A stretch of 60,000 nt of DNA from Membranipora membranacea (GCA_914767715.1 OU612065.1:35528001-35588000), one strand, 5' to 3'; positions 35,796 to 50,881 are shown, counted from the first letter of the stretch. Numbers and translations: made by a program. Notes: generated by a model from the sequence alone, not told the origin.

Positions 35796-37059
35796 ATTTA
35801 TGGAGATTAATTTTAGCAGTTTTATGCTTGGATGCAGCAATGACAAAACAAGGGCATGCGACTCTGAATTGTATGCTGCATTTTTATAGTCTTACTTCTA
35901 GACATTTTAACTTGTTCCTTTAAAAGACAAGCAAATCATAGTTCTCCTTCTTCATTATATCTTACATATATTATAGAACATATATTTCTCTTCCATTACA
36001 TTGATAGTGTGCATTTTGCCTTTTGATTCTTTTTGAGGATGGAGGGTCTCGTTGGGTTGACTGCCTGCCAGGTTAGAACCAAGCTGGCGGGTTTGATGGC
36101 TCATAGAAGCATCTTTTGGCATTGGACTTTTTTCCGAGATTGGGCTCGACAATTGTAGCATGCAATGAACTATTTGGCAACAATCATTTTGACGCGACAT
36201 CACGCCTAGCTTCATTGTTTAGCATTCTGTCGGACTAAAAGCCGCACTCACAGTGCAGGATTAAAAGCGCCAGTTATAAGCAGGCAGCAAGTAGCGGGCT
36301 CTGGTAGGTTACTCTTTTGTTTGATTATGACAGTACCAGCAGTGATCTAAGCACTAGACTGGACCGTAGGCCAGGGGATAAACAATGTGACACTCGTGTG
36401 TGATCCATCATACAGCCATAGATATTCTGATTTTATTAAATCTATACCTGTTTAGTTAGCAAACTCTGATGTCCGCCGCTGGATTTTGGTAATTATGTGT
36501 ACATCGACACACTTAACCTACCAAGTGAACACCAGCCATTATCAGGATTACCGCCGAAAAGCCATAATTTGTGTTGTCGATAACAATAGCCTATAATGGC
36601 TGCTGCAATTTTCCAATTTCGCTAGCTTTCTTACTTGTTATCATTTCTGGTGTATTGTCCAAAAGTGATAGCAATGCAGCACCGATCTAGCATTTTTTCT
36701 GGCATCCTCTTCTTGGCGTGGGGGACAAACCTCAGATAGAACCACCAATCCCCTACGCTGACCTTCCCAAGGATTGCTGCCGCACAATTCGAATAGGGAT
36801 TGACACAAAACTCAGGATTTTCTTCGATTTATCTGCTCAAAAATTGCACTTTTCGTCTTCTTTTTTGTCGCGAGAAACAAGCTTGCATATGTTTCCGTTT
36901 TAGAATAATTGGGGGGGGGGGGGTGGATGGACGAGGGAGGGGAAGGATGTGGGTGTGCTGACCACAAAAAAAAAACACTTCGAGCAGCTCATATTGATGG
37001 TAGAGTGATGAATATAACATGATTTTAAATAGTTGCAAAAATGGATAAAATACTCAAAA

Positions 37060-37177
37060 GTCTACAGCACCCAGTATTCCCAGGCGGTCACCCATCCAAG
37101 TACTAACTGGGCTCGACGTTGCTTAGCTTCAGTGATCGGACGAGAACTGGCGTTTTCAACGTGATATGGCCGTAGAC
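37060..37177 (-). rRNA. 5S ribosomal RNA, copy 25
   Basis: Consensus 5S; G run 13 nt. Confidence 0.97.
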
Positions 37178-38441
37178 ATTTATGGAGATTAATTTTAGCA
37201 GTTTTATGCTTGGATGCAGCAATGACAAAACAAGGGCATGCGACTCTGAATTGTATGCTGCATTTTTATAGTCTTACTTCTAGACATTTTAACTTGTTCC
37301 TTTAAAAGACAAGCAAATCATAGTTCTCCTTCTTCATTATATCTTACATATATTATAGAACATATATTTCTCTTCCATTACATTGATAGTGTGCATTTTG
37401 CCTTTTGATTCTTTTTGAGGATGGAGGGTCTCGTTGGGTTGACTGCCTGCCAGGTTAGAACCAAGCTGGCGGGTTTGATGGCTCATAGAAGCATCTTTTG
37501 GCATTGGACTTTTTTCCGAGATTGGGCTCGACAATTGTAGCATGCAATGAACTATTTGGCAACAATCATTTTGACGCGACATCACGCCTAGCTTCATTGT
37601 TTAGCATTCTGTCGGACTAAAAGCCGCACTCACAGTGCAGGATTAAAAGCGCCAGTTATAAGCAGGCAGCAAGTAGCGGGCTCTGGTAGGTTACTCTTTT
37701 GTTTGATTATGACAGTACCAGCAGTGATCTAAGCACTAGACTGGACCGTAGGCCAGGGGATAAACAATGTGACACTCGTGTGTGATCCATCATACAGCCA
37801 TAGATATTCTGATTTTATTAAATCTATACCTGTTTAGTTAGCAAACTCTGATGTCCGCCGCTGGATTTTGGTAATTATGTGTACATCGACACACTTAACC
37901 TACCAAGTGAACACCAGCCATTATCAGGATTACCGCCGAAAAGCCATAATTTGTGTTGTCGATAACAATAGCCTATAATGGCTGCTGCAATTTTCCAATT
38001 TCGCTAGCTTTCTTACTTGTTATCATTTCTGGTGTATTGTCCAAAAGTGATAGCAATGCAGCACCGATCTAGCATTTTTTCTGGCATCCTCTTCTTGGCG
38101 TGGGGGACAAACCTCAGATAGAACCACCAATCCCCTACGCTGACCTTCCCAAGGATTGCTGCCGCACAATTCGAATAGGGATTGACACAAAACTCAGGAT
38201 TTTCTTCGATTTATCTGCTCAAAAATTGCACTTTTCGTCTTCTTTTTTGTCGCGAGAAACAAGCTTGCATATGTTTCCGTTTTAGAATAATTGGGGGGGG
38301 GGGGGTGGATGGACGAGGGAGGGGAAGGATGTGGGTGTGCTGACCACAAAAAAAAAACACTTCGAGCAGCTCATATTGATGGTAGAGTGATGAATATAAC
38401 ATGATTTTAAATAGTTGCAAAAATGGATAAAATACTCAAAA

Positions 38442-38559
38442 GTCTACAGCACCCAGTATTCCCAGGCGGTCACCCATCCAAGTACTAACTGGGCTCGACG
38501 TTGCTTAGCTTCAGTGATCGGACGAGAACTGGCGTTTTCAACGTGATATGGCCGTAGAC
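38442..38559 (-). rRNA. 5S ribosomal RNA, copy 26
   Basis: Consensus 5S; G run 13 nt. Confidence 0.97.
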
Positions 38560-39824
38560 ATTTATGGAGATTAATTTTAGCAGTTTTATGCTTGGATGCA
38601 GCAATGACAAAACAAGGGCATGCGACTCTGAATTGTATGCTGCATTTTTATAGTCTTACTTCTAGACATTTTAACTTGTTCCTTTAAAAGACAAGCAAAT
38701 CATAGTTCTCCTTCTTCATTATATCTTACATATATTATAGAACATATATTTCTCTTCCATTACATTGATAGTGTGCATTTTGCCTTTTGATTCTTTTTGA
38801 GGATGGAGGGTCTCGTTGGGTTGACTGCCTGCCAGGTTAGAACCAAGCTGGCGGGTTTGATGGCTCATAGAAGCATCTTTTGGCATTGGACTTTTTTCCG
38901 AGATTGGGCTCGACAATTGTAGCATGCAATGAACTATTTGGCAACAATCATTTTGACGCGACATCACGCCTAGCTTCATTGTTTAGCATTCTGTCGGACT
39001 AAAAGCCGCACTCACAGTGCAGGATTAAAAGCGCCAGTTATAAGCAGGCAGCAAGTAGCGGGCTCTGGTAGGTTACTCTTTTGTTTGATTATGACAGTAC
39101 CAGCAGTGATCTAAGCACTAGACTGGACCGTAGGCCAGGGGATAAACAATGTGACACTCGTGTGTGATCCATCATACAGCCATAGATATTCTGATTTTAT
39201 TAAATCTATACCTGTTTAGTTAGCAAACTCTGATGTCCGCCGCTGGATTTTGGTAATTATGTGTACATCGACACACTTAACCTACCAAGTGAACACCAGC
39301 CATTATCAGGATTACCGCCGAAAAGCCATAATTTGTGTTGTCGATAACAATAGCCTATAATGGCTGCTGCAATTTTCCAATTTCGCTAGCTTTCTTACTT
39401 GTTATCATTTCTGGTGTATTGTCCAAAAGTGATAGCAATGCAGCACCGATCTAGCATTTTTTCTGGCATCCTCTTCTTGGCGTGGGGGACAAACCTCAGA
39501 TAGAACCACCAATCCCCTACGCTGACCTTCCCAAGGATTGCTGCCGCACAATTCGAATAGGGATTGACACAAAACTCAGGATTTTCTTCGATTTATCTGC
39601 TCAAAAATTGCACTTTTCGTCTTCTTTTTTGTCGCGAGAAACAAGCTTGCATATGTTTCCGTTTTAGAATAATTGGGGGGGGGGGGGGTGGATGGACGAG
39701 GGAGGGGAAGGATGTGGGTGTGCTGACCACAAAAAAAAAACACTTCGAGCAGCTCATATTGATGGTAGAGTGATGAATATAACATGATTTTAAATAGTTG
39801 CAAAAATGGATAAAATACTCAAAA

Positions 39825-39942
39825 GTCTACAGCACCCAGTATTCCCAGGCGGTCACCCATCCAAGTACTAACTGGGCTCGACGTTGCTTAGCTTCAGTGA
39901 TCGGACGAGAACTGGCGTTTTCAACGTGATATGGCCGTAGAC
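39825..39942 (-). rRNA. 5S ribosomal RNA, copy 27
   Basis: Consensus 5S; G run 14 nt. Confidence 0.97.
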
Positions 39943-41205
39943 ATTTATGGAGATTAATTTTAGCAGTTTTATGCTTGGATGCAGCAATGACAAAACAAGG
40001 GCATGCGACTCTGAATTGTATGCTGCATTTTTATAGTCTTACTTCTAGACATTTTAACTTGTTCCTTTAAAAGACAAGCAAATCATAGTTCTCCTTCTTC
40101 ATTATATCTTACATATATTATAGAACATATATTTCTCTTCCATTACATTGATAGTGTGCATTTTGCCTTTTGATTCTTTTTGAGGATGGAGGGTCTCGTT
40201 GGGTTGACTGCCTGCCAGGTTAGAACCAAGCTGGCGGGTTTGATGGCTCATAGAAGCATCTTTTGGCATTGGACTTTTTTCCGAGATTGGGCTCGACAAT
40301 TGTAGCATGCAATGAACTATTTGGCAACAATCATTTTGACGCGACATCACGCCTAGCTTCATTGTTTAGCATTCTGTCGGACTAAAAGCCGCACTCACAG
40401 TGCAGGATTAAAAGCGCCAGTTATAAGCAGGCAGCAAGTAGCGGGCTCTGGTAGGTTACTCTTTTGTTTGATTATGACAGTACCAGCAGTGATCTAAGCA
40501 CTAGACTGGACCGTAGGCCAGGGGATAAACAATGTGACACTCGTGTGTGATCCATCATACAGCCATAGATATTCTGATTTTATTAAATCTATACCTGTTT
40601 AGTTAGCAAACTCTGATGTCCGCCGCTGGATTTTGGTAATTATGTGTACATCGACACACTTAACCTACCAAGTGAACACCAGCCATTATCAGGATTACCG
40701 CCGAAAAGCCATAATTTGTGTTGTCGATAACAATAGCCTATAATGGCTGCTGCAATTTTCCAATTTCGCTAGCTTTCTTACTTGTTATCATTTCTGGTGT
40801 ATTGTCCAAAAGTGATAGCAATGCAGCACCGATCTAGCATTTTTTCTGGCATCCTCTTCTTGGCGTGGGGGACAAACCTCAGATAGAACCACCAATCCCC
40901 TACGCTGACCTTCCCAAGGATTGCTGCCGCACAATTCGAATAGGGATTGACACAAAACTCAGGATTTTCTTCGATTTATCTGCTCAAAAATTGCACTTTT
41001 CGTCTTCTTTTTTGTCGCGAGAAACAAGCTTGCATATGTTTCCGTTTTAGAATAATTGGGGGGGGGGGGTGGATGGACGAGGGAGGGGAAGGATGTGGGT
41101 GTGCTGACCACAAAAAAAAAACACTTCGAGCAGCTCATATTGATGGTAGAGTGATGAATATAACATGATTTTAAATAGTTGCAAAAATGGATAAAATACT
41201 CAAAA

Positions 41206-41323
41206 GTCTACAGCACCCAGTATTCCCAGGCGGTCACCCATCCAAGTACTAACTGGGCTCGACGTTGCTTAGCTTCAGTGATCGGACGAGAACTGGCGTT
41301 TTCAACGTGATATGGCCGTAGAC
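41206..41323 (-). rRNA. 5S ribosomal RNA, copy 28
   Basis: Consensus 5S; G run 12 nt. The spacer upstream of the gene has the T-to-C marker at 41640, shared with units 3 and 11. Confidence 0.97.
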
Positions 41324-42588
41324 ATTTATGGAGATTAATTTTAGCAGTTTTATGCTTGGATGCAGCAATGACAAAACAAGGGCATGCGACTCTGAATTGT
41401 ATGCTGCATTTTTATAGTCTTACTTCTAGACATTTTAACTTGTTCCTTTAAAAGACAAGCAAATCATAGTTCTCCTTCTTCATTATATCTTACATATATT
41501 ATAGAACATATATTTCTCTTCCATTACATTGATAGTGTGCATTTTGCCTTTTGATTCTTTTTGAGGATGGAGGGTCTCGTTGGGTTGACTGCCTGCCAGG
41601 TTAGAACCAAGCTGGCGGGTTTGATGGCTCATAGAAGCACCTTTTGGCATTGGACTTTTTTCCGAGATTGGGCTCGACAATTGTAGCATGCAATGAACTA
41701 TTTGGCAACAATCATTTTGACGCGACATCACGCCTAGCTTCATTGTTTAGCATTCTGTCGGACTAAAAGCCGCACTCACAGTGCAGGATTAAAAGCGCCA
41801 GTTATAAGCAGGCAGCAAGTAGCGGGCTCTGGTAGGTTACTCTTTTGTTTGATTATGACAGTACCAGCAGTGATCTAAGCACTAGACTGGACCGTAGGCC
41901 AGGGGATAAACAATGTGACACTCGTGTGTGATCCATCATACAGCCATAGATATTCTGATTTTATTAAATCTATACCTGTTTAGTTAGCAAACTCTGATGT
42001 CCGCCGCTGGATTTTGGTAATTATGTGTACATCGACACACTTAACCTACCAAGTGAACACCAGCCATTATCAGGATTACCGCCGAAAAGCCATAATTTGT
42101 GTTGTCGATAACAATAGCCTATAATGGCTGCTGCAATTTTCCAATTTCGCTAGCTTTCTTACTTGTTATCATTTCTGGTGTATTGTCCAAAAGTGATAGC
42201 AATGCAGCACCGATCTAGCATTTTTTCTGGCATCCTCTTCTTGGCGTGGGGGACAAACCTCAGATAGAACCACCAATCCCCTACGCTGACCTTCCCAAGG
42301 ATTGCTGCCGCACAATTCGAATAGGGATTGACACAAAACTCAGGATTTTCTTCGATTTATCTGCTCAAAAATTGCACTTTTCGTCTTCTTTTTTGTCGCG
42401 AGAAACAAGCTTGCATATGTTTCCGTTTTAGAATAATTGGGGGGGGGGGGGGTGGATGGACGAGGGAGGGGAAGGATGTGGGTGTGCTGACCACAAAAAA
42501 AAAACACTTCGAGCAGCTCATATTGATGGTAGAGTGATGAATATAACATGATTTTAAATAGTTGCAAAAATGGATAAAATACTCAAAA

Positions 42589-42706
42589 GTCTACAGCACC
42601 CAGTATTCCCAGGCGGTCACCCATCCAAGTACTAACTGGGCTCGACGTTGCTTAGCTTCAGTGATCGGACGAGAACTGGCGTTTTCAACGTGATATGGCC
42701 GTAGAC
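42589..42706 (-). rRNA. 5S ribosomal RNA, copy 29
   Basis: Consensus 5S; G run 14 nt. Confidence 0.97.
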
Positions 42707-43969
42707 ATTTATGGAGATTAATTTTAGCAGTTTTATGCTTGGATGCAGCAATGACAAAACAAGGGCATGCGACTCTGAATTGTATGCTGCATTTTTATAG
42801 TCTTACTTCTAGACATTTTAACTTGTTCCTTTAAAAGACAAGCAAATCATAGTTCTCCTTCTTCATTATATCTTACATATATTATAGAACATATATTTCT
42901 CTTCCATTACATTGATAGTGTGCATTTTGCCTTTTGATTCTTTTTGAGGATGGAGGGTCTCGTTGGGTTGACTGCCTGCCAGGTTAGAACCAAGCTGGCG
43001 GGTTTGATGGCTCATAGAAGCATCTTTTGGCATTGGACTTTTTTCCGAGATTGGGCTCGACAATTGTAGCATGCAATGAACTATTTGGCAACAATCATTT
43101 TGACGCGACATCACGCCTAGCTTCATTGTTTAGCATTCTGTCGGACTAAAAGCCGCACTCACAGTGCAGGATTAAAAGCGCCAGTTATAAGCAGGCAGCA
43201 AGTAGCGGGCTCTGGTAGGTTACTCTTTTGTTTGATTATGACAGTACCAGCAGTGATCTAAGCACTAGACTGGACCGTAGGCCAGGGGATAAACAATGTG
43301 ACACTCGTGTGTGATCCATCATACAGCCATAGATATTCTGATTTTATTAAATCTATACCTGTTTAGTTAGCAAACTCTGATGTCCGCCGCTGGATTTTGG
43401 TAATTATGTGTACATCGACACACTTAACCTACCAAGTGAACACCAGCCATTATCAGGATTACCGCCGAAAAGCCATAATTTGTGTTGTCGATAACAATAG
43501 CCTATAATGGCTGCTGCAATTTTCCAATTTCGCTAGCTTTCTTACTTGTTATCATTTCTGGTGTATTGTCCAAAAGTGATAGCAATGCAGCACCGATCTA
43601 GCATTTTTTCTGGCATCCTCTTCTTGGCGTGGGGGACAAACCTCAGATAGAACCACCAATCCCCTACGCTGACCTTCCCAAGGATTGCTGCCGCACAATT
43701 CGAATAGGGATTGACACAAAACTCAGGATTTTCTTCGATTTATCTGCTCAAAAATTGCACTTTTCGTCGTCTTTTTTGTCGCGAGAAACAAGCTTGCATA
43801 TGTTTCCGTTTTAGAATAATTGGGGGGGGGGGGTGGATGGACGAGGGAGGGGAAGGATGTGGGTGTGCTGACCACAAAAAAAAAACACTTCGAGCAGCTC
43901 ATATTGATGGTAGAGTGATGAATATAACATGATTTTAAATAGTTGCAAAAATGGATAAAATACTCAAAA

Positions 43970-44087
43970 GTCTACAGCACCCAGTATTCCCAGGCGGTCA
44001 CCCATCCAAGTACTAACTGGGCTCGACGTTGCTTAGCTTCAGTGATCGGACGAGAACTGGCGTTTTCAACGTGATATGGCCGTAGAC
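43970..44087 (-). rRNA. 5S ribosomal RNA, copy 30
   Basis: Consensus 5S; G run 12 nt. The 3' spacer has the T-to-G marker at 43769, shared with units 5 and 21. Confidence 0.97.
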
Positions 44088-45351
44088 ATTTATGGAGATT
44101 AATTTTAGCAGTTTTATGCTTGGATGCAGCAATGACAAAACAAGGGCATGCGACTCTGAATTGTATGCTGCATTTTTATAGTCTTACTTCTAGACATTTT
44201 AACTTGTTCCTTTAAAAGACAAGCAAATCATAGTTCTCCTTCTTCATTATATCTTACATATATTATAGAACATATATTTCTCTTCCATTACATTGATAGT
44301 GTGCATTTTGCCTTTTGATTCTTTTTGAGGATGGAGGGTCTCGTTGGGTTGACTGCCTGCCAGGTTAGAACCAAGCTGGCGGGTTTGATGGCTCATAGAA
44401 GCATCTTTTGGCATTGGACTTTTTTCCGAGATTGGGCTCGACAATTGTAGCATGCAATGAACTATTTGGCAACAATCATTTTGACGCGACATCACGCCTA
44501 GCTTCATTGTTTAGCATTCTGTCGGACTAAAAGCCGCACTCACAGTGCAGGATTAAAAGCGCCAGTTATAAGCAGGCAGCAAGTAGCGGGCTCTGGTAGG
44601 TTACTCTTTTGTTTGATTATGACAGTACCAGCAGTGATCTAAGCACTAGACTGGACCGTAGGCCAGGGGATAAACAATGTGACACTCGTGTGTGATCCAT
44701 CATACAGCCATAGATATTCTGATTTTATTAAATCTATACCTGTTTAGTTAGCAAACTCTGATGTCCGCCGCTGGATTTTGGTAATTATGTGTACATCGAC
44801 ACACTTAACCTACCAAGTGAACACCAGCCATTATCAGGATTACCGCCGAAAAGCCATAATTTGTGTTGTCGATAACAATAGCCTATAATGGCTGCTGCAA
44901 TTTTCCAATTTCGCTAGCTTTCTTACTTGTTATCATTTCTGGTGTATTGTCCAAAAGTGATAGCAATGCAGCACCGATCTAGCATTTTTTCTGGCATCCT
45001 CTTCTTGGCGTGGGGGACAAACCTCAGATAGAACCACCAATCCCCTACGCTGACCTTCCCAAGGATTGCTGCCGCACAATTCGAATAGGGATTGACACAA
45101 AACTCAGGATTTTCTTCGATTTATCTGCTCAAAAATTGCACTTTTCGTCTTCTTTTTTGTCGCGAGAAACAAGCTTGCATATGTTTCCGTTTTAGAATAA
45201 TTGGGGGGGGGGGGGTGGATGGACGAGGGAGGGGAAGGATGTGGGTGTGCTGACCACAAAAAAAAAACACTTCGAGCAGCTCATATTGATGGTAGAGTGA
45301 TGAATATAACATGATTTTAAATAGTTGCAAAAATGGATAAAATACTCAAAA

Positions 45352-45469
45352 GTCTACAGCACCCAGTATTCCCAGGCGGTCACCCATCCAAGTACTAACT
45401 GGGCTCGACGTTGCTTAGCTTCAGTGATCGGACGAGAACTGGCGTTTTCAACGTGATATGGCCGTAGAC
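45352..45469 (-). rRNA. 5S ribosomal RNA, copy 31
   Basis: Consensus 5S; G run 13 nt. Confidence 0.97.
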
Positions 45470-46734
45470 ATTTATGGAGATTAATTTTAGCAGTTTTATG
45501 CTTGGATGCAGCAATGACAAAACAAGGGCATGCGACTCTGAATTGTATGCTGCATTTTTATAGTCTTACTTCTAGACATTTTAACTTGTTCCTTTAAAAG
45601 ACAAGCAAATCATAGTTCTCCTTCTTCATTATATCTTACATATATTATAGAACATATATTTCTCTTCCATTACATTGATAGTGTGCATTTTGCCTTTTGA
45701 TTCTTTTTGAGGATGGAGGGTCTCGTTGGGTTGACTGCCTGCCAGGTTAGAACCAAGCTGGCGGGTTTGATGGCTCATAGAAGCATCTTTTGGCATTGGA
45801 CTTTTTTCCGAGATTGGGCTCGACAATTGTAGCATGCAATGAACTATTTGGCAACAATCATTTTGACGCGACATCACGCCTAGCTTCATTGTTTAGCATT
45901 CTGTCGGACTAAAAGCCGCACTCACAGTGCAGGATTAAAAGCGCCAGTTATAAGCAGGCAGCAAGTAGCGGGCTCTGGTAGGTTACTCTTTTGTTTGATT
46001 ATGACAGTACCAGCAGTGATCTAAGCACTAGACTGGACCGTAGGCCAGGGGATAAACAATGTGACACTCGTGTGTGATCCATCATACAGCCATAGATATT
46101 CTGATTTTATTAAATCTATACCTGTTTAGTTAGCAAACTCTGATGTCCGCCGCTGGATTTTGGTAATTATGTGTACATCGACACACTTAACCTACCAAGT
46201 GAACACCAGCCATTATCAGGATTACCGCCGAAAAGCCATAATTTGTGTTGTCGATAACAATAGCCTATAATGGCTGCTGCAATTTTCCAATTTCGCTAGC
46301 TTTCTTACTTGTTATCATTTCTGGTGTATTGTCCAAAAGTGATAGCAATGCAGCACCGATCTAGCATTTTTTCTGGCATCCTCTTCTTGGCGTGGGGGAC
46401 AAACCTCAGATAGAACCACCAATCCCCTACGCTGACCTTCCCAAGGATTGCTGCCGCACAATTCGAATAGGGATTGACACAAAACTCAGGATTTTCTTCG
46501 ATTTATCTGCTCAAAAATTGCACTTTTCGTCTTCTTTTTTGTCGCGAGAAACAAGCTTGCATATGTTTCCGTTTTAGAATAATTGGGGGGGGGGGGGGTG
46601 GATGGACGAGGGAGGGGAAGGATGTGGGTGTGCTGACCACAAAAAAAAAACACTTCGAGCAGCTCATATTGATGGTAGAGTGATGAATATAACATGATTT
46701 TAAATAGTTGCAAAAATGGATAAAATACTCAAAA

Positions 46735-46852
46735 GTCTACAGCACCCAGTATTCCCAGGCGGTCACCCATCCAAGTACTAACTGGGCTCGACGTTGCTTA
46801 GCTTCAGTGATCGGACGAGAACTGGCGTTTTCAACGTGATATGGCCGTAGAC
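46735..46852 (-). rRNA. 5S ribosomal RNA, copy 32
   Basis: Consensus 5S; G run 14 nt. Confidence 0.97.
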
Positions 46853-48115
46853 ATTTATGGAGATTAATTTTAGCAGTTTTATGCTTGGATGCAGCAATGA
46901 CAAAACAAGGGCATGCGACTCTGAATTGTATGCTGCATTTTTATAGTCTTACTTCTAGACATTTTAACTTGTTCCTTTAAAAGACAAGCAAATCATAGTT
47001 CTCCTTCTTCATTATATCTTACATATATTATAGAACATATATTTCTCTTCCATTACATTGATAGTGTGCATTTTGCCTTTTGATTCTTTTTGAGGATGGA
47101 GGGTCTCGTTGGGTTGACTGCCTGCCAGGTTAGAACCAAGCTGGCGGGTTTGATGGCTCATAGAAGCATCTTTTGGCATTGGACTTTTTTCCGAGATTGG
47201 GCTCGACAATTGTAGCATGCAATGAACTATTTGGCAACAATCATTTTGACGCGACATCACGCCTAGCTTCATTGTTTAGCATTCTGTCGGACTAAAAGCC
47301 GCACTCACAGTGCAGGATTAAAAGCGCCAGTTATAAGCAGGCAGCAAGTAGCGGGCTCTGGTAGGTTACTCTTTTGTTTGATTATGACAGTACCAGCAGT
47401 GATCTAAGCACTAGACTGGACCGTAGGCCAGGGGATAAACAATGTGACACTCGTGTGTGATCCATCATACAGCCATAGATATTCTGATTTTATTAAATCT
47501 ATACCTGTTTAGTTAGCAAACTCTGATGTCCGCCGCTGGATTTTGGTAATTATGTGTACATCGACACACTTAACCTACCAAGTGAACACCAGCCATTATC
47601 AGGATTACCGCCGAAAAGCCATAATTTGTGTTGTCGATAACAATAGCCTATAATGGCTGCTGCAATTTTCCAATTTCGCTAGCTTTCTTACTTGTTATCA
47701 TTTCTGGTGTATTGTCCAAAAGTGATAGCAATGCAGCACCGATCTAGCATTTTTTCTGGCATCCTCTTCTTGGCGTGGGGGACAAACCTCAGATAGAACC
47801 ACCAATCCCCTACGCTGACCTTCCCAAGGATTGCTGCCGCACAATTCGAATAGGGATTGACACAAAACTCAGGATTTTCTTCGATTTATCTGCTCAAAAA
47901 TTGCACTTTTCGTCTTCTTTTTTGTCGCGAGAAACAAGCTTGCATATGTTTCCGTTTTAGAATAATTGGGGGGGGGGGGTGGATGGACGAGGGAGGGGAA
48001 GGATGTGGGTGTGCTGACCACAAAAAAAAAACACTTCGAGCAGCTCATATTGATGGTAGAGTGATGAATATAACATGATTTTAAATAGTTGCAAAAATGG
48101 ATAAAATACTCAAAA

Positions 48116-48233
48116 GTCTACAGCACCCAGTATTCCCAGGCGGTCACCCATCCAAGTACTAACTGGGCTCGACGTTGCTTAGCTTCAGTGATCGGACGAG
48201 AACTGGCGTTTTCAACGTGATATGGCCGTAGAC
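48116..48233 (-). rRNA. 5S ribosomal RNA, copy 33
   Basis: Consensus 5S; G run 12 nt. Confidence 0.97.
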
Positions 48234-49498
48234 ATTTATGGAGATTAATTTTAGCAGTTTTATGCTTGGATGCAGCAATGACAAAACAAGGGCATGCGAC
48301 TCTGAATTGTATGCTGCATTTTTATAGTCTTACTTCTAGACATTTTAACTTGTTCCTTTAAAAGACAAGCAAATCATAGTTCTCCTTCTTCATTATATCT
48401 TACATATATTATAGAACATATATTTCTCTTCCATTACATTGATAGTGTGCATTTTGCCTTTTGATTCTTTTTGAGGATGGAGGGTCTCGTTGGGTTGACT
48501 GCCTGCCAGGTTAGAACCAAGCTGGCGGGTTTGATGGCTCATAGAAGCATCTTTTGGCATTGGACTTTTTTCCGAGATTGGGCTCGACAATTGTAGCATG
48601 CAATGAACTATTTGGCAACAATCATTTTGACGCGACATCACGCCTAGCTTCATTGTTTAGCATTCTGTCGGACTAAAAGCCGCACTCACAGTGCAGGATT
48701 AAAAGCGCCAGTTATAAGCAGGCAGCAAGTAGCGGGCTCTGGTAGGTTACTCTTTTGTTTGATTATGACAGTACCAGCAGTGATCTAAGCACTAGACTGG
48801 ACCGTAGGCCAGGGGATAAACAATGTGACACTCGTGTGTGATCCATCATACAGCCATAGATATTCTGATTTTATTAAATCTATACCTGTTTAGTTAGCAA
48901 ACTCTGATGTCCGCCGCTGGATTTTGGTAATTATGTGTACATCGACACACTTAACCTACCAAGTGAACACCAGCCATTATCAGGATTACCGCCGAAAAGC
49001 CATAATTTGTGTTGTCGATAACAATAGCCTATAATGGCTGCTGCAATTTTCCAATTTCGCTAGCTTTCTTACTTGTTATCATTTCTGGTGTATTGTCCAA
49101 AAGTGATAGCAATGCAGCACCGATCTAGCATTTTTTCTGGCATCCTCTTCTTGGCGTGGGGGACAAACCTCAGATAGAACCACCAATCCCCTACGCTGAC
49201 CTTCCCAAGGATTGCTGCCGCACAATTCGAATAGGGATTGACACAAAACTCAGGATTTTCTTCGATTTATCTGCTCAAAAATTGCACTTTTCGTCTTCTT
49301 TTTTGTCGCGAGAAACAAGCTTGCATATGTTTCCGTTTTAGAATAATTGGGGGGGGGGGGGGTGGATGGACGAGGGAGGGGAAGGATGTGGGTGTGCTGA
49401 CCACAAAAAAAAAACACTTCGAGCAGCTCATATTGATGGTAGAGTGATGAATATAACATGATTTTAAATAGTTGCAAAAATGGATAAAATACTCAAAA

Positions 49499-49616
49499 GT
49501 CTACAGCACCCAGTATTCCCAGGCGGTCACCCATCCAAGTACTAACTGGGCTCGACGTTGCTTAGCTTCAGTGATCGGACGAGAACTGGCGTTTTCAACG
49601 TGATATGGCCGTAGAC
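49499..49616 (-). rRNA. 5S ribosomal RNA, copy 34
   Basis: Consensus 5S; G run 14 nt. Confidence 0.97.
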
Positions 49617-50881
49617 ATTTATGGAGATTAATTTTAGCAGTTTTATGCTTGGATGCAGCAATGACAAAACAAGGGCATGCGACTCTGAATTGTATGCTGC
49701 ATTTTTATAGTCTTACTTCTAGACATTTTAACTTGTTCCTTTAAAAGACAAGCAAATCATAGTTCTCCTTCTTCATTATATCTTACATATATTATAGAAC
49801 ATATATTTCTCTTCCATTACATTGATAGTGTGCATTTTGCCTTTTGATTCTTTTTGAGGATGGAGGGTCTCGTTGGGTTGACTGCCTGCCAGGTTAGAAC
49901 CAAGCTGGCGGGTTTGATGGCTCATAGAAGCATCTTTTGGCATTGGACTTTTTTCCGAGATTGGGCTCGACAATTGTAGCATGCAATGAACTATTTGGCA
50001 ACAATCATTTTGACGCGACATCACGCCTAGCTTCATTGTTTAGCATTCTGTCGGACTAAAAGCCGCACTCACAGTGCAGGATTAAAAGCGCCAGTTATAA
50101 GCAGGCAGCAAGTAGCGGGCTCTGGTAGGTTACTCTTTTGTTTGATTATGACAGTACCAGCAGTGATCTAAGCACTAGACTGGACCGTAGGCCAGGGGAT
50201 AAACAATGTGACACTCGTGTGTGATCCATCATACAGCCATAGATATTCTGATTTTATTAAATCTATACCTGTTTAGTTAGCAAACTCTGATGTCCGCCGC
50301 TGGATTTTGGTAATTATGTGTACATCGACACACTTAACCTACCAAGTGAACACCAGCCATTATCAGGATTACCGCCGAAAAGCCATAATTTGTGTTGTCG
50401 ATAACAATAGCCTATAATGGCTGCTGCAATTTTCCAATTTCGCTAGCTTTCTTACTTGTTATCATTTCTGGTGTATTGTCCAAAAGTGATAGCAATGCAG
50501 CACCGATCTAGCATTTTTTCTGGCATCCTCTTCTTGGCGTGGGGGACAAACCTCAGATAGAACCACCAATCCCCTACGCTGACCTTCCCAAGGATTGCTG
50601 CCGCACAATTCGAATAGGGATTGACACAAAACTCAGGATTTTCTTCGATTTATCTGCTCAAAAATTGCACTTTTCGTCTTCTTTTTTGTCGCGAGAAACA
50701 AGCTTGCATATGTTTCCGTTTTAGAATAATTGGGGGGGGGGGGGGTGGATGGACGAGGGAGGGGAAGGATGTGGGTGTGCTGACCACAAAAAAAAAACAC
50801 TTCGAGCAGCTCATATTGATGGTAGAGTGATGAATATAACATGATTTTAAATAGTTGCAAAAATGGATAAAATACTCAAAA

